Assembly (NCBI GenBank): GCA_965226915.1
Contig: CBDDEJ010000003.1
Span: 108,330-172,329, forward strand
Source: Io17-Chloro-G2 sp965226915
GTDB taxonomy: Bacteria > Chloroflexota > Dehalococcoidia > Lucifugimonadales > UBA3495
Length of the DNA: 64,000 nucleotides
Direction: 5' to 3'
Positions 19,149 through 27,486 of this stretch are shown here, piece after piece. How positions within the stretch are numbered: position 1 is the first letter of the stretch; each line of letters opens with the position of its first letter. The position numbers and the translations under genes are program-made. The notes below the pieces were generated by a model that worked only from the letters and a program-made list of their open reading frames with translations, searched no databases and was not told the origin of the DNA.

Positions 19149-20084
19149 CTAATCGGTCATCGCCAGTTCCTCCCTTAACCGGATCAGCGCAACGTCGGAA
19201 TACCTGGGGTGCAAGGTTCTTCCAAATCTAAATTCATAATAGCAACTCTGATCATCGTCCAGACCAAGCTTTTCTCTAAGATCCTTCGCTCGCTTTGTCG
19301 TTAACGACAGTTTCTTGGCCAAATCCGATTTGGAATGGGGAAATCTCTTCTGAAGATCTACTTCCCTGATAGCCGCTGCTTCTTGTGGATCATCTGGCCT
19401 AACATAACGCATCGGCGCACCCTCACCTTTTTTCGAGAAATGCACTTTGAGAAGAAACCCCTCACCCTCAGCGATACTTGATAGGCTGCCGAGCTTAGGG
19501 AACACCTCATCCCTCGAACGCCCTCTTCGGACTCCGGCTTCGACCCGATTGACGTCTTTCTCGCTAACATCGACATCCTCGTCGGTATGGGCTTCCATCG
19601 CTAGCAAAGTCCGTATCTTGCCCCGAGCTTCGGACCTGCGTCTTCGGTTCGGCTCCAACAGATCCTGAATCATGGTAAATTCTTTATCCATCAACAAGTC
19701 AATGGTCTCGTAAGGCATAGTTGATATGGGCAACATGCGCGGAGGCAGATGCTCAGCCAAAGTTTCGTTGAAAACCTCCCTGAGAATCTCGTCGAAAAGG
19801 GTAACTAGCGCTCTTAAATGGACATAAATGATTCCCTCGTCATCGCAACCGATGTAGTGCTGCTCGTCGTCTCGCAATGCGCCGATGGCCCGCAAGGTGG
19901 CAGCCGAATCATCCGGAAGGCTCTGATGACCGCCTGCCAGACGCACACATCTTTTGAAGCTTAAGCTTCGACCGGTTGTCTGGTCGAAGATGTTTAAGGA
20001 TTTCTCTCGAAGCGCCGCCTTAATGAGCATTTCCGAGCCATGTTGTGCATGGAGCAGAATAGCCGAGATTCTTCCATCATCGTC
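19149..20084 (-). pseudogene. DUF3644-like protein, 5' end removed by a MITE
   Basis: The reading frame from the ATG at 20030 gives 293 residues, but the same frame is open and protein-like further upstream (ISAILLHAQHGSEMLIKAAL) up to the MITE boundary at 20084. It then reaches a TAA inside unit A, with no ATG, GTG or TTG in between. The region EMLIKAALREKSLNIFD, the following FKRCV and the ALRDDEQHYIGCDDEGIIYVHL stretch resemble DUF3644, a family of unknown function often in accessory or defence loci. The C-terminal half is charged. The N-terminus is lost, so function is doubtful. Confidence 0.6.
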
Positions 20085-20086
20085 TA

Positions 20087-20233
20087 GTACTACAACGACG
20101 CGTTATGAGAAAACACGCTCAGGTCTTCTTCTTCAGCTACGGACCGTTCATCATGGGAGACTCGCACTCGTTCGTTGCCAGCTTCAAAATCCGCCCACGA
20201 GTTACCTTGTAGGATAACGCGTCGTTGTAGTAC
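20087..20233 (+). repeat. MITE unit A, copy 1 (147 bp)
   Basis: Unit A is bounded by perfect 20-bp inverted repeats, GTACTACAACGACGCGTTAT at 20087-20106 and its complement at 20214-20233. TA (within CTAG) flanks both ends. The interior here reads GAGAAAACACGC from the left. It abuts a B unit on its right and truncates the DUF3644 gene on its left. Confidence 0.9.
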
Positions 20234-20235
20234 TA

Positions 20236-20408
20236 GAGGTCTGGCCGGAAAGCCATTGGCCGGGTTTCGCGCTACGCCAGACAGACGTATTATAGTCTTA
20301 TGTGGCATGATAGTGTCTTTAATACGGTTCAAGAACCCACTGTTACATCGATAATCGTCGCTAAGAAAACGACGACTTGGGGAGAATCGGGGTTTCCGTC
20401 CGAGTTTC
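20236..20408 (+). repeat. MITE unit B, copy 2 (173 bp)
   Basis: Nearly identical to the copy at 13309, with TA on both sides (20234-20235 and 20409-20410). Together with unit A it forms a 322-bp A-TA-B composite inserted at a CTAG. The next 160 bases hold no gene until 20578. Confidence 0.9.
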
Positions 20409-20563
20409 TAGGCTATTGTAAGCACTAACTGACCTACGAAGAGATGCGATTGCCTTTGCCTTTAGGAGTCTTGCATCACGACGCATTCTTGGTCTCCTTC
20501 CGGTGTTTTATTCTCAATTCGATAAAATAATCGGGGTTATGCACTTCAAGCACGTAGCGATGG

Positions 20564-20569
20564 TATAAT
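20564..20569 (+). promoter_or_regulatory. TATAAT box eight bases before the membrane-protein start
   Basis: TATAAT is followed by CGGAGGTA and the ATG at 20578. The GGAGG is too close to the ATG for ideal ribosome binding and lies within the expected transcription start, so the message may be nearly leaderless. Confidence 0.45.
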
Positions 20570-20577
20570 CGGAGGTA

Positions 20578-21434
20578 ATGCACTCAATAATCGCCTACCT
20601 AAAAAATCGGGCCTGCGAGCAGTGGAGAAGAGGCAATTGGCCCTTGGGGGCCTTGATACTCTTGCTCGTAGCTGCCCTTGTAATCATCGGTTTACTGGTT
20701 GAGGACGGAATTACGAATGCGGCGAAGCAAGCAATCGACAAATCGACCTATCCGGTGGTTTATTCATTCGCAGCGGCTTGGGGCTGGCCATTAACTCCTT
20801 TTCTGTTCGCCTTGGCATTGTATCTAATCGCGTCGGTCTTCATTGGGCTTATCACTGCTAGGATAAATCGTCCGGCCCCAGTCGGTGGGAACGAAGAATC
20901 ATTGGAGTTTCAGGGAATGCGGGATAGAGTGAAATTCCTTGAAGCTCGCGATCATCAGTTGAGTGAGCCTGCTGGCTGGATGAACACCATGATGAGTGAT
21001 GACCGTCAGCGTTTAAACAATAGAGTTAATGTCATCAACGTGTTTGCCAGTGGGGAGAACCTAAAAAAATGGAGCCATATCTCACGTTTTCGCTTGATCT
21101 GATCAATAGGACTGTTTTCACGGTAAAAGTTGGGGCAGGCCCCATAGGTGGCAAGATCATGTGGTCTGAAGATGACCTGAGAAATCCACCGAAAGCCAAT
21201 GGTCCGGTGAGGATAAAGCGCGGGGAAAACGGAAATTTTGAATTCCAACAAGATGTTTTACCTGAAACGGCGGAGGCGATGAGAGCGGAACATGCAGCAC
21301 AGAAAGAGGTGGGGATCAGATTTATCAATGTACAAATTCCCTTGAAGGCTTATAACCCGGACGAAACTTTCGCGCGTGAAGCTAATTTAGATTCCCTGAC
21401 TCGATATATTGTCGTGGCGGATATTAAGCAGTGA
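20578..21434 (+). CDS. Two-TM membrane protein read across a -1 frameshift at A7
   Basis: The first frame (20578-21102, 174 residues) has two hydrophobic segments at about residues 23-42 and 72-96. It then has a coiled-coil-like part and the start of a beta domain (VNVINVFASGENLKK). At 21061 it reads CTA AAA AAA TGG, an A AAA AAA heptamer in the zero frame. The frame then ends ten codons later. The -1 frame continues immediately after the heptamer as MEPYLTFSLDLINRTVFTVK and runs to 21434 with a plausible continuing beta-rich domain. Whether this is programmed frameshifting, a mutation or a sequencing error cannot be decided here. Function is unknown. Confidence 0.6.
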
Positions 21435-21648
21435 GTTCCTTGTATTCCACATTATCAGATCCGAGAAGCCGCAAGAGGGTGTCCCGGAACAAGAAAGGAT
21501 TGTCCCGGTTGTTGAACCGCCATTCCAATTCATCCAGGTAAGCGTCCACGTGGTTGATCGAAACCCTATGGAAAGAGCCGATAATGGACCGCTTCAAGAG
21601 AGACCAGATGTTCTCTACGAAATTAGTGTTGACGTTACCACCGGCATA
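21424..21648 (-). pseudogene. ISXO2/IS1595-like transposase C-terminal remnant
   Basis: The minus strand encodes NFVENIWSLLKRSIIGSF followed by a YLDELEWRFNNR motif and ends in LRLLGSDNVEYKELTA-stop at 21424. This is the C-terminal end of the DDE domain of IS1595/ISXO2-type transposases, where the last acidic residue is in the NFVE segment. An in-frame TAG at about 21650 and absence of the upstream catalytic residues show it is a remnant of about 75 codons. Confidence 0.7.
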
Positions 21649-21754
21649 CTACCCCTCGATACTCCCGAGGCGGCCAACAAACACCCCTCGAATTGACACC
21701 CACCCCCTTCCGCAGGCAAGATAAGCCCCGATTCCCCCTTTAGGAGGCTTTGTT

Positions 21755-22849
21755 ATGAAAGCAGCGGTCCTTTATGAAGCCCGCCAGCCTTTGGTCGTTG
21801 AGGACGTGGAGCTGGACGACCCCAAATCCCAGGAGGTCCTGGTCAAGATCGGCGCGGCGGGGATCTGCCGCAGCGACCGCCATTTCATGCACGGCGACGC
21901 ACCTATCGCGTTGCCGGTGGTTCTAGGCCACGAGGGCGCCGGCACCGTGGAGAAGGTCGGGCCGGGGGTCACGTCGGTGAAGCCGGGCGACCAGGTGATA
22001 TTGTCCTTCGTCCCCGCCTGCGGACGCTGCAAGTCGTGCGTCGAGGGCCGTTCCAACCTTTGTGACAGCCACGCGGCCACCGGCGCCAACATGTACGACG
22101 GCACCTGCCGGCTGCATAAGGGCGGCCAGGACATTCACCACATGGGCAAGGTGGCTTGCTTCGCCGAGCACGCCGTGGTCCCCGAATCCGGTTGCGTTCC
22201 CGTGGGCACCGCCATTCCCATGGATATCGCAGCCATGATCGGCTGCTGCGTCCCCACCGGCGTGGGCGCGGCCATCTACAGCGCCAAGATCCAGCCGGGC
22301 AGCACCGTGGCGGTGGTGGGCTGCGGCGGCGTGGGGCTCAACGTCATCATGGGCGCCAAACTGATGAACGCATCCCAGATAATCGCCGTGGACATCTCCG
22401 AGAGCCAGTTGGAATTCGCCATGAAGTTCGGCGCCACCCACTCGGTCAACGCCTCCGACCGCGACCCGGTGGCCCAGGTGAAAGAACTGACCGGCGGACG
22501 GGGTACCGATTACACCTTTGAAGTCTTCGGTTCCGCCGACACGGTGAAGGCCGCCTATGACATGTGCGGCAAGAGCGGCACCGTCACCGTGGTGGGCATT
22601 GCGCCCTTTGGCGCCGAGGCGTCCATCAACGCCGTGGACATTGTCCGCAACGAGAAGACCATGCGCGGCACCTATTACGGTTCCGCCCGCTCCAGCACCG
22701 ACATGCCCAAGATGGTGGACCTGTACCTGTCGGGCAAGCTCAACCTGGACGACCTGGTGGTGCGCCACTACTCGCTGGACCAGATCAACGAGGCCTACGG
22801 CGACATGGACAAGGGCGAGATAGGCCGCGGCGCCATAATGTATCAATAG
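21755..22849 (+). CDS. Zinc-dependent alcohol dehydrogenase (MDR superfamily)
   Basis: The 364-residue protein has catalytic zinc ligands Cys38 and His59-Glu60 (GHEGAGTVEKVGPGV), and a third in MIGCCVPTGVG. A structural zinc lobe has four Cys at 89, 92, 95 and 103, and the NAD-binding site is VGCGGVGLNV. It resembles class III-like or benzyl/aryl alcohol dehydrogenases; the exact alcohol or thiol-adduct substrate is not determinable. AGGAGG 7 bases upstream supports the ATG. It is followed by a GNAT gene in the same direction and may share a transcript. Confidence 0.9.
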   Translation: MKAAVLYEARQPLVVEDVELDDPKSQEVLVKIGAAGICRSDRHFMHGDAPIALPVVLGHEGAGTVEKVGPGVTSVKPGDQVILSFVPACGRCKSCVEGRSNLCDSHAATGANMYDGTCRLHKGGQDIHHMGKVACFAEHAVVPESGCVPVGTAIPMDIAAMIGCCVPTGVGAAIYSAKIQPGSTVAVVGCGGVGLNVIMGAKLMNASQIIAVDISESQLEFAMKFGATHSVNASDRDPVAQVKELTGGRGTDYTFEVFGSADTVKAAYDMCGKSGTVTVVGIAPFGAEASINAVDIVRNEKTMRGTYYGSARSSTDMPKMVDLYLSGKLNLDDLVVRHYSLDQINEAYGDMDKGEIGRGAIMYQ

Positions 22850-22891
22850 CATTCAGCCGTCAGCTATCAGCTTTTTGTTGCGGGGATCACT

Positions 22892-23368
22892 TTGGTCGAC
22901 GAATCTGGCAGTTCTGCCGCCGGCGTGGAATCTACGGGTGGCTTCACCGTCAAGCTGGTGGAGACGGAGCGGGAGTTGGAGGCCGCCATTGGGGTGCGGT
23001 TCCGCGTTTTCGTGGCTGAGCAGTTGGTTCCGGCCGAAGAGGAATTGGACGACGCGGACTCCACCGCCACCCACGCCATCGCCCTGCAAGGAATGCAGGT
23101 GGTGGCGACCGGCCGCTTGTTGAAGCAGGATCCAGACACCGCCATCATTGGCCGCATGGCGGTGGACCTGGAATGGCGCCGCCAAGGGGTCGGCGGGCTG
23201 ATATTGGAGCATCTGGAAGAGGAAGCCCGCTCCCTAGGCATGAGCCAAAGCGTCCTCCACGCCCAGGAATACGTGAAAGAGTTCTACGCCGCCCATGGAT
23301 ACGTGGAGCACGGCGACGTATTCCTAGAAGTGGACATCCCCCACATAGAGATGCGTAAAGAGCTGTAG
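22892..23368 (+). CDS. GNAT family N-acetyltransferase
   Basis: About 158 residues from a TTG at 22892 preceded by GGGG. The GNAT core is visible: an N-terminal FRVFVAEQLVPAEEE segment, the acetyl-CoA pyrophosphate loop in RRQGVGG (R-x-x-G-x-G pattern) near residue 99, and a C-terminal FYAAHGYVEHGDVF. The pattern with an early FxVE-like motif resembles the ElaA subgroup. The substrate is unknown. It lies 42 bases after the dehydrogenase gene. Confidence 0.8.
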   Translation: MVDESGSSAAGVESTGGFTVKLVETERELEAAIGVRFRVFVAEQLVPAEEELDDADSTATHAIALQGMQVVATGRLLKQDPDTAIIGRMAVDLEWRRQGVGGLILEHLEEEARSLGMSQSVLHAQEYVKEFYAAHGYVEHGDVFLEVDIPHIEMRKEL

Positions 23369-23399
23369 GCCAGGCGCACTAACCCACCACATCGGCGAA

Positions 23400-23610
23400 A
23401 CTCCTCCGATTCCAACAGGGCGTGCCCTCGAAAAAGTCGCCCCATCCACTCCAGACCCTTCGCCGCGCTCAGAGTGACATGGGGGCAAATGCAGCGGTTT
23501 GGCTGATTACAACGCAGCTAAGCCGGAGAATCCATCCAAAGTGCTAGTGTCATGCTGAACCAGCCGCAGTGGCGAAGCATCTGGGGAGGGGGAACCAGCC
23601 TACCTGCTGA
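23400..23610. repeat. Palindromic dispersed-type repeat (GTCATGCTGA / TTCGCCGCGCTCAGAGTGACA)
   Basis: Between two genes lie CCTTCGCCGCGCTCAGAGTG at about 23459 and TGTCATGCTGAACCAGCCGC at about 23549. They are approximate inverted copies of each other (CTTCGC...CTCAG...TGACA against TGTCA...CTGA...GCGAAG). Such arms are a familiar dispersed intergenic repeat in Chloroflexota and other genomes. Only one pair is in this window. Confidence 0.5.
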
Positions 23611-23620
23611 CAGCTGACCC

Positions 23621-23920
23621 CTACGCCGCCGCCACCTTCTCGATCACTCGCACTTCCATCTTGGCAATGTGGCTGGTGGGAATGTCGCCCAACGCTTTGC
23701 GGCCATCCGAGGCGAAATACGCCGCCTCCATTTTCGGAATGTCCTCCACGCTGTCAAAACTCCTCACCCAAAGAAACTCGGTCCGGTCGGCGTTAACCCA
23801 CGATGCTTCCACGGGTATGCCAAGCCCCTGGTGAATGGGCCGAATCTGCTCATTGAACAACTTTAGCCAGGAATCCATCATCCCAGAGTTGATGGTGTAG
23901 ATACGCAGTTGTGAAACCAT
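23621..23920 (-). CDS. NIPSNAP family protein
   Basis: From the ATG at 23920, which has AAGGAG 4 bases upstream, the product is about 99 residues. Its opening MVSQLRIYTINSGMMDSWLKLF and the central FLWVRSFDS are typical of the NIPSNAP fold (ferredoxin-like alpha-beta, dimeric). The biochemical role is unknown. It lies 70 bases downstream of the enolase-superfamily gene on the same strand and may be part of a catabolic pair. Confidence 0.85.
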   Translation of the reverse strand: MVSQLRIYTINSGMMDSWLKLFNEQIRPIHQGLGIPVEASWVNADRTEFLWVRSFDSVEDIPKMEAAYFASDGRKALGDIPTSHIAKMEVRVIEKVAAA

Positions 23921-23990
23921 GTTGCTCCTTCGTCGCGAGCTATCAGCTAGCAGCACTCAGCTAGCAGCTTTTCGGGACCCAGGCTGACCG

Positions 23991-25079
23991 CTAACTAACC
24001 TGATACTGCTTGATCGTGTCCTGGTTGAACGACAAACCCAGGCCCGGTTTGTCGGGCACGACCAGTTCTCCGTTCTCGATGGCCGGCGTCTCTTCCCACA
24101 TTCGCAAAGACCAGGGCATGTATTCCACCGTCAAGCCGTTGGGTATGGCCGACATGGTGTGGATCTGGATCTCCGGGACCAGGTGGCTGACTACCGGCAG
24201 GTTGAAAGCCTCGGCCATGCCGGCGACCTTCTTGAACTGGGTGATGCCGCCCACCCGCAGCAGGTCGATCATCACAATGTCTATCGACCGGGCCTCCAGC
24301 AACTGCCGGAAGGTGTTGATGCCGTAGACATATTCTCCGGCGGCGATGGGGGTGGTCAGGGCGTCGGCCACCCTGGCCAGGCCCTGGTAATCATCGTGGG
24401 CCACCACGTCTTCCAGCCAAAATAGGTTGTACTCCTCCACCCGGCGGCCTATGTCGATGGCCTGGTTCACGTCCCAGAGCTGGTTGATGTCGCACATCAC
24501 GTCGATATCGGGGCCCACCGCTTCACGCATCACCTTCATGCGCTCAACTTCCTTGGCCGGAGTGGATTCGGCGCCCATCTGCGTTTTCATCTGCTTGAAA
24601 CCCATGTCGACCAGCCGGGGCCCGGCTTCCGCCAGGTACTCCAGGTTCATGGGGCGCATCAACGCCCCGCTGGCGTAGGTGTTAAGCCTATCCCGGTAGC
24701 CGCCCAACAAAGAGCTCACCGTTTGGTTCAGCGCCTTGCCTTTGATGTCCCACAACGCCATGTCCACCGCCGACAGCGCCAGCGTGAAAATGCCACCGGG
24801 ACCGGCGCTGCTGGCCGCCTGCCGCAATCTCCCAACCACCGCCTCCACGTTCATCGGATCTTCCCCAGTAGCCAGTTCGCACAGGGAATCGACGGCCGCC
24901 CTCAAGGCATTGGTAAGCGGGCCTCCAAAAAAAGTGATGCCGACGCCCTGTATCTCCTCGTCGGTATTCAACTCCAACGTGACGAACTCGCGTGTGGCGC
25001 CGCCCACTGGAACGCCGACCACCAGAGGATTATCGGCCGGTGTGCTTATGATTCGCGTGGTGGATCCGGTGATTCTCAT
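23991..25079 (-). CDS. Enolase-superfamily enzyme (mandelate racemase / muconate lactonizing type)
   Basis: The 362-residue protein has the N-terminal capping domain and a C-terminal barrel. Metal-ligand signatures are VMCDINQLWD near residue 194, FWLEDVVAHDD near residue 220 and IAAGEYVYG near residue 245. KTQMG near residue 166 holds the likely catalytic lysine, and HLVPEIQIH near residue 295 the catalytic His of mandelate-racemase-like members. It probably abstracts a proton alpha to a carboxylate, as a sugar-acid dehydratase or racemase. The substrate is not readable. GAGG upstream supports the ATG. Confidence 0.88.
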   Translation of the reverse strand: MRITGSTTRIISTPADNPLVVGVPVGGATREFVTLELNTDEEIQGVGITFFGGPLTNALRAAVDSLCELATGEDPMNVEAVVGRLRQAASSAGPGGIFTLALSAVDMALWDIKGKALNQTVSSLLGGYRDRLNTYASGALMRPMNLEYLAEAGPRLVDMGFKQMKTQMGAESTPAKEVERMKVMREAVGPDIDVMCDINQLWDVNQAIDIGRRVEEYNLFWLEDVVAHDDYQGLARVADALTTPIAAGEYVYGINTFRQLLEARSIDIVMIDLLRVGGITQFKKVAGMAEAFNLPVVSHLVPEIQIHTMSAIPNGLTVEYMPWSLRMWEETPAIENGELVVPDKPGLGLSFNQDTIKQYQVS

Positions 25080-25363
25080 CGTGCTACATCCTCGCCCAAA
25101 ATGCGCTGTAGTGTGTCTCAGCCTGGGAACGCTCGCCGAAATGTTCCAAGCCCGTATCCTAGATTGCCCGGAACGCGGCCCATTCTAACATAGGCCAAGA
25201 GCCACGGGAGGCTGAAGTCCAAATCCGCCACGGTCATTGACAACCCGGCCAACCGGATTTAACATACTTAACAGGGTTTAGTAATCGGCGTTGAGCATCA
25301 GCATGGCTCGAACCGAATTCTAGGCCAGTAGATCGGGATAAACTCAGACTCTACAGGAAACAA

Positions 25364-25795
25364 ATGACAAACATCGAGCTGATTTCCAACACTCCGGCAA
25401 AACCTCAAGCCAAGTCTCCTGGAATGCAGCAGGAGGCCTACTGGGAAAACCTGGTGAAACGCAGCCTCTGCCGTTTTTTGCTGCTGGCCCAATTGGACAA
25501 CGGGCCGGTTCATGGTTACGGGATCAACCAGGCCATCCGGGAAGCCTGCCAAGGATGCTGCGAGCCCACCGAGGCTATGGTCTACTCCACCATGAAGGAG
25601 CTTTTGGACGGTGGATACGTGGTTTGCCGCGAAGAGGAGCACCAAGGCCGCAAACGCCGCGTCTGCTGGCTTACGCCCACCGGACAAGAGGCGTTCCGGG
25701 CGGCCGCCAGGGTGTGGGAGAAGATGCTGCCCACGCTGAACGGTTCCATCGCCCAGGCGCTGGACAATTCCAAGTCTCACGGCTCACCGGGCTAA
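25364..25795 (+). CDS. PadR-type winged-helix transcriptional regulator
   Basis: A 143-residue protein. FLLLAQLDNGPVHGYGI with AMVYSTMKELLDGGYV is the classic PadR winged-helix layout (helix 1 LL..L..G..HGY; wing residues REEEHQGRKRRVCWLT). A CQGCCEP stretch near residue 62, just before the recognition helix, gives three clustered cysteines. They could bind As(III) or another soft metal. It lies 63 bases upstream of arsM in the same direction, and a tandem repeat occupies the gap, so it probably controls arsM in response to arsenic. That is inference. Confidence 0.8.
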   Translation: MTNIELISNTPAKPQAKSPGMQQEAYWENLVKRSLCRFLLLAQLDNGPVHGYGINQAIREACQGCCEPTEAMVYSTMKELLDGGYVVCREEEHQGRKRRVCWLTPTGQEAFRAAARVWEKMLPTLNGSIAQALDNSKSHGSPG

Positions 25796-25818
25796 TCGAT
25801 CTGATCACAGCGAGAAAA

Positions 25819-25842
25819 AACTAGTACAACAACTAGTACAAC
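25819..25842 (+). promoter_or_regulatory. Tandem 12-bp repeat between padR-type gene and arsM (candidate operator)
   Basis: AACTAGTACAAC occurs twice head to tail (25819-25830 and 25831-25842), immediately before the arsM ribosome site GGAGGAG. Each unit contains the palindrome ACTAGT. The position suits a repressor operator for the upstream PadR-type protein, but no binding data can be inferred and it could be a simple duplication. Confidence 0.4.
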
Positions 25843-25858
25843 AATCAGGAGGAGCGCC

Positions 25859-26638
25859 ATGACCACAGAATCAGAGGAGATCAAACGGTTAGTCCGGGAA
25901 AGATACGGCTCCCGGGCCAAGGGAGTGATAGAACTGACGGTATTGCAGCCGGATGGCAGCGAGGATGCGGGCTGTTGCGGCCCCGCCGATCTGGAGCGGG
26001 CCATGCGGATATACCAAGAGGGGCAGCTTGCCCAGTTGCCCGCCGAGTCGGTGGCGGCGTCGGCCGGATGCGGCAATCCCACGGCTCTGGCAGAGCTGAA
26101 AACCGGGGAAAGGGTCCTTGACCTAGGCTCAGGCGGCGGCATCGACTGCTTCTTGGCGGCGCAGCAGGTGGGGGATGAGGGGCACGTGTACGGTTTGGAC
26201 ATGACCGACAATATGTTGGACTTGGCCCGCGCCAACCAGGCCAAGCTGGGCGTGACCAACGTGGAATTCGTCAAGGGCGATATAGAAGACATACCCTTGC
26301 CGGAGAACAGTGTGGACGTGGTCATCTCCAACTGCGTGGTCTGCCTGTCGCCGGATAAAGACAGGGTTTTTCAGGAGTCGTTCCGGGTGTTGTCTCCCGG
26401 CGGAAGGATCCACATATCCGACATGATGGCCCTGGATTCCAACGGTCCCACGCGCACCGACCCGGAAGCGTGGGCTTCATGCATAGCGGGAGCCGAGGAC
26501 CGGTCCGTTTACCTGGGCCGGCTGACTAACGCCGGATTTGTAGACATCGACCTGTCCGAGGAAAAGGTCAAGTTCGACAACGAGGGAATCCCCATGAATG
26601 TGGCCAGCGTAAAGGTGGTGGCCCGAAAACCAGCCTAG
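25859..26638 (+). CDS. arsM: Arsenite S-adenosylmethionine methyltransferase
   Basis: The 259-residue protein has SAM motif I VLDLGSGGGID (residues 87-96). It has the cysteines characteristic of ArsM: Cys71 in SAGCGNP, Cys159 in SNCVVCLSPDK and Cys208 in SCIAGA, plus a CC pair at 39-40. ArsM methylates As(III) to mono-, di- and trimethyl arsenicals, using thiols to reduce intermediates. GGAGGAG 5 bases upstream gives a strong ribosome site. The upstream PadR-type gene is the likely regulator. The extra Cys162 (CVVC) is slightly unusual. Confidence 0.92.
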   Translation: MTTESEEIKRLVRERYGSRAKGVIELTVLQPDGSEDAGCCGPADLERAMRIYQEGQLAQLPAESVAASAGCGNPTALAELKTGERVLDLGSGGGIDCFLAAQQVGDEGHVYGLDMTDNMLDLARANQAKLGVTNVEFVKGDIEDIPLPENSVDVVISNCVVCLSPDKDRVFQESFRVLSPGGRIHISDMMALDSNGPTRTDPEAWASCIAGAEDRSVYLGRLTNAGFVDIDLSEEKVKFDNEGIPMNVASVKVVARKPA

Positions 26639-26646
26639 ATTGGGGC

Positions 26647-26677
26647 GTAGGGGCACGGCGGCATGCCGTGCCCCTAC
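26647..26677. terminator. Perfect hairpin between arsM and PIG-L genes
   Basis: GTAGGGGCACGGC (26647-26659) pairs perfectly with GCCGTGCCCCTAC (26665-26677) across a GGCAT loop. It separates two convergent genes. There is no T-run, so it may be a dispersed palindromic repeat that also acts as a bidirectional transcription barrier. Confidence 0.5.
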
Positions 26678-26697
26678 AACGTTGATCCAGAGGCCGC

Positions 26698-27405
26698 CTA
26701 CAGTTGGAAACGCTTGAACGTTTCCGCGTATTCCAATCCAACCTTGGCGCCGCCACGTTGGCGTCCTTCCCGCAAATACCTCTCCACGTCCCCGTCTCCA
26801 ATCTGACTTTTATGCTGCAGTATCGCCTTGACCGCGGTATCCATGTGCTGTGACACGTCGACGAAAAGGTCCTGGTCCTCTTGGTCGGTCACCCAGAGCT
26901 CCCGCACCTTGTGGGGCTCAAGCCCTTCCGCCAATAGCTCCGGATTGGTGAGCCTGTCTCTGGCCGTGGGGAACACAGCGGCCATGGCCGCCTCTCCCGA
27001 CGCATAGTGGTCGGGGTGGCCGATCCAACTATCGCCGGTGAGGCGCCGGGCCGGACTTTGGCAAATTAGGACATCTGGGCGGTGGCGGCGTATCTCCCGG
27101 GCGATATCCCGCCGCAGTTCCAACGTGGGCTGCAGCATGGCGTCTTCATAGCCAAGAAACTCAATGTGGCTCAACCCCAAGACTTTCCCCGCGTTTTCCT
27201 GCTCCTGAGTTCGTATCTCCACCAGCCGTTGGGACGTCATCTCAGGATCGGAGCTGCCCTTGCTGCCATCGGTGCACATGACGTAGACAACGTCCCAGCC
27301 CATGGCGCACCAGAGGGCCACGGTGCCGGCGCACCCCCATTCCGCATCGTCGGGGTGGGCCACCACCACCATGCCTCGTTGATACCCTTCATCCTGCCAG
27401 GCCAT
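26698..27405 (-). CDS. PIG-L family zinc deacetylase
   Basis: About 235 residues from the ATG at 27405, with GGAGG 9 bases upstream. The zinc site is seen as AHPDDAE near residue 17 and HPDHYASG near residue 130. The family removes N-acetyl groups from glycosyl substrates, for example in mycothiol or bacillithiol synthesis (MshB/BshB). A mycothiol-type role would fit the mycothione-reductase-like gene at 11425, but many PIG-L proteins act on other sugars, so the substrate stays open. Confidence 0.85.
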   Translation of the reverse strand: MAWQDEGYQRGMVVVAHPDDAEWGCAGTVALWCAMGWDVVYVMCTDGSKGSSDPEMTSQRLVEIRTQEQENAGKVLGLSHIEFLGYEDAMLQPTLELRRDIAREIRRHRPDVLICQSPARRLTGDSWIGHPDHYASGEAAMAAVFPTARDRLTNPELLAEGLEPHKVRELWVTDQEDQDLFVDVSQHMDTAVKAILQHKSQIGDGDVERYLREGRQRGGAKVGLEYAETFKRFQL

Positions 27406-27486
27406 TCGTTGCAACCTCCGATTTGATCGTTGCGCGCGGCGTACAACCGCGTTTCGTTCCTCCAGTATATTCCGCTATGGAGTGTG

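Noticed and set aside
20090..20332. About 80-residue frame repeated at 44322, 44764 and partly 39368
   Set aside because: It spans the A/B junction of the MITE and exists only because the repeat is copied; the copy with the inverted interior encodes a different peptide.
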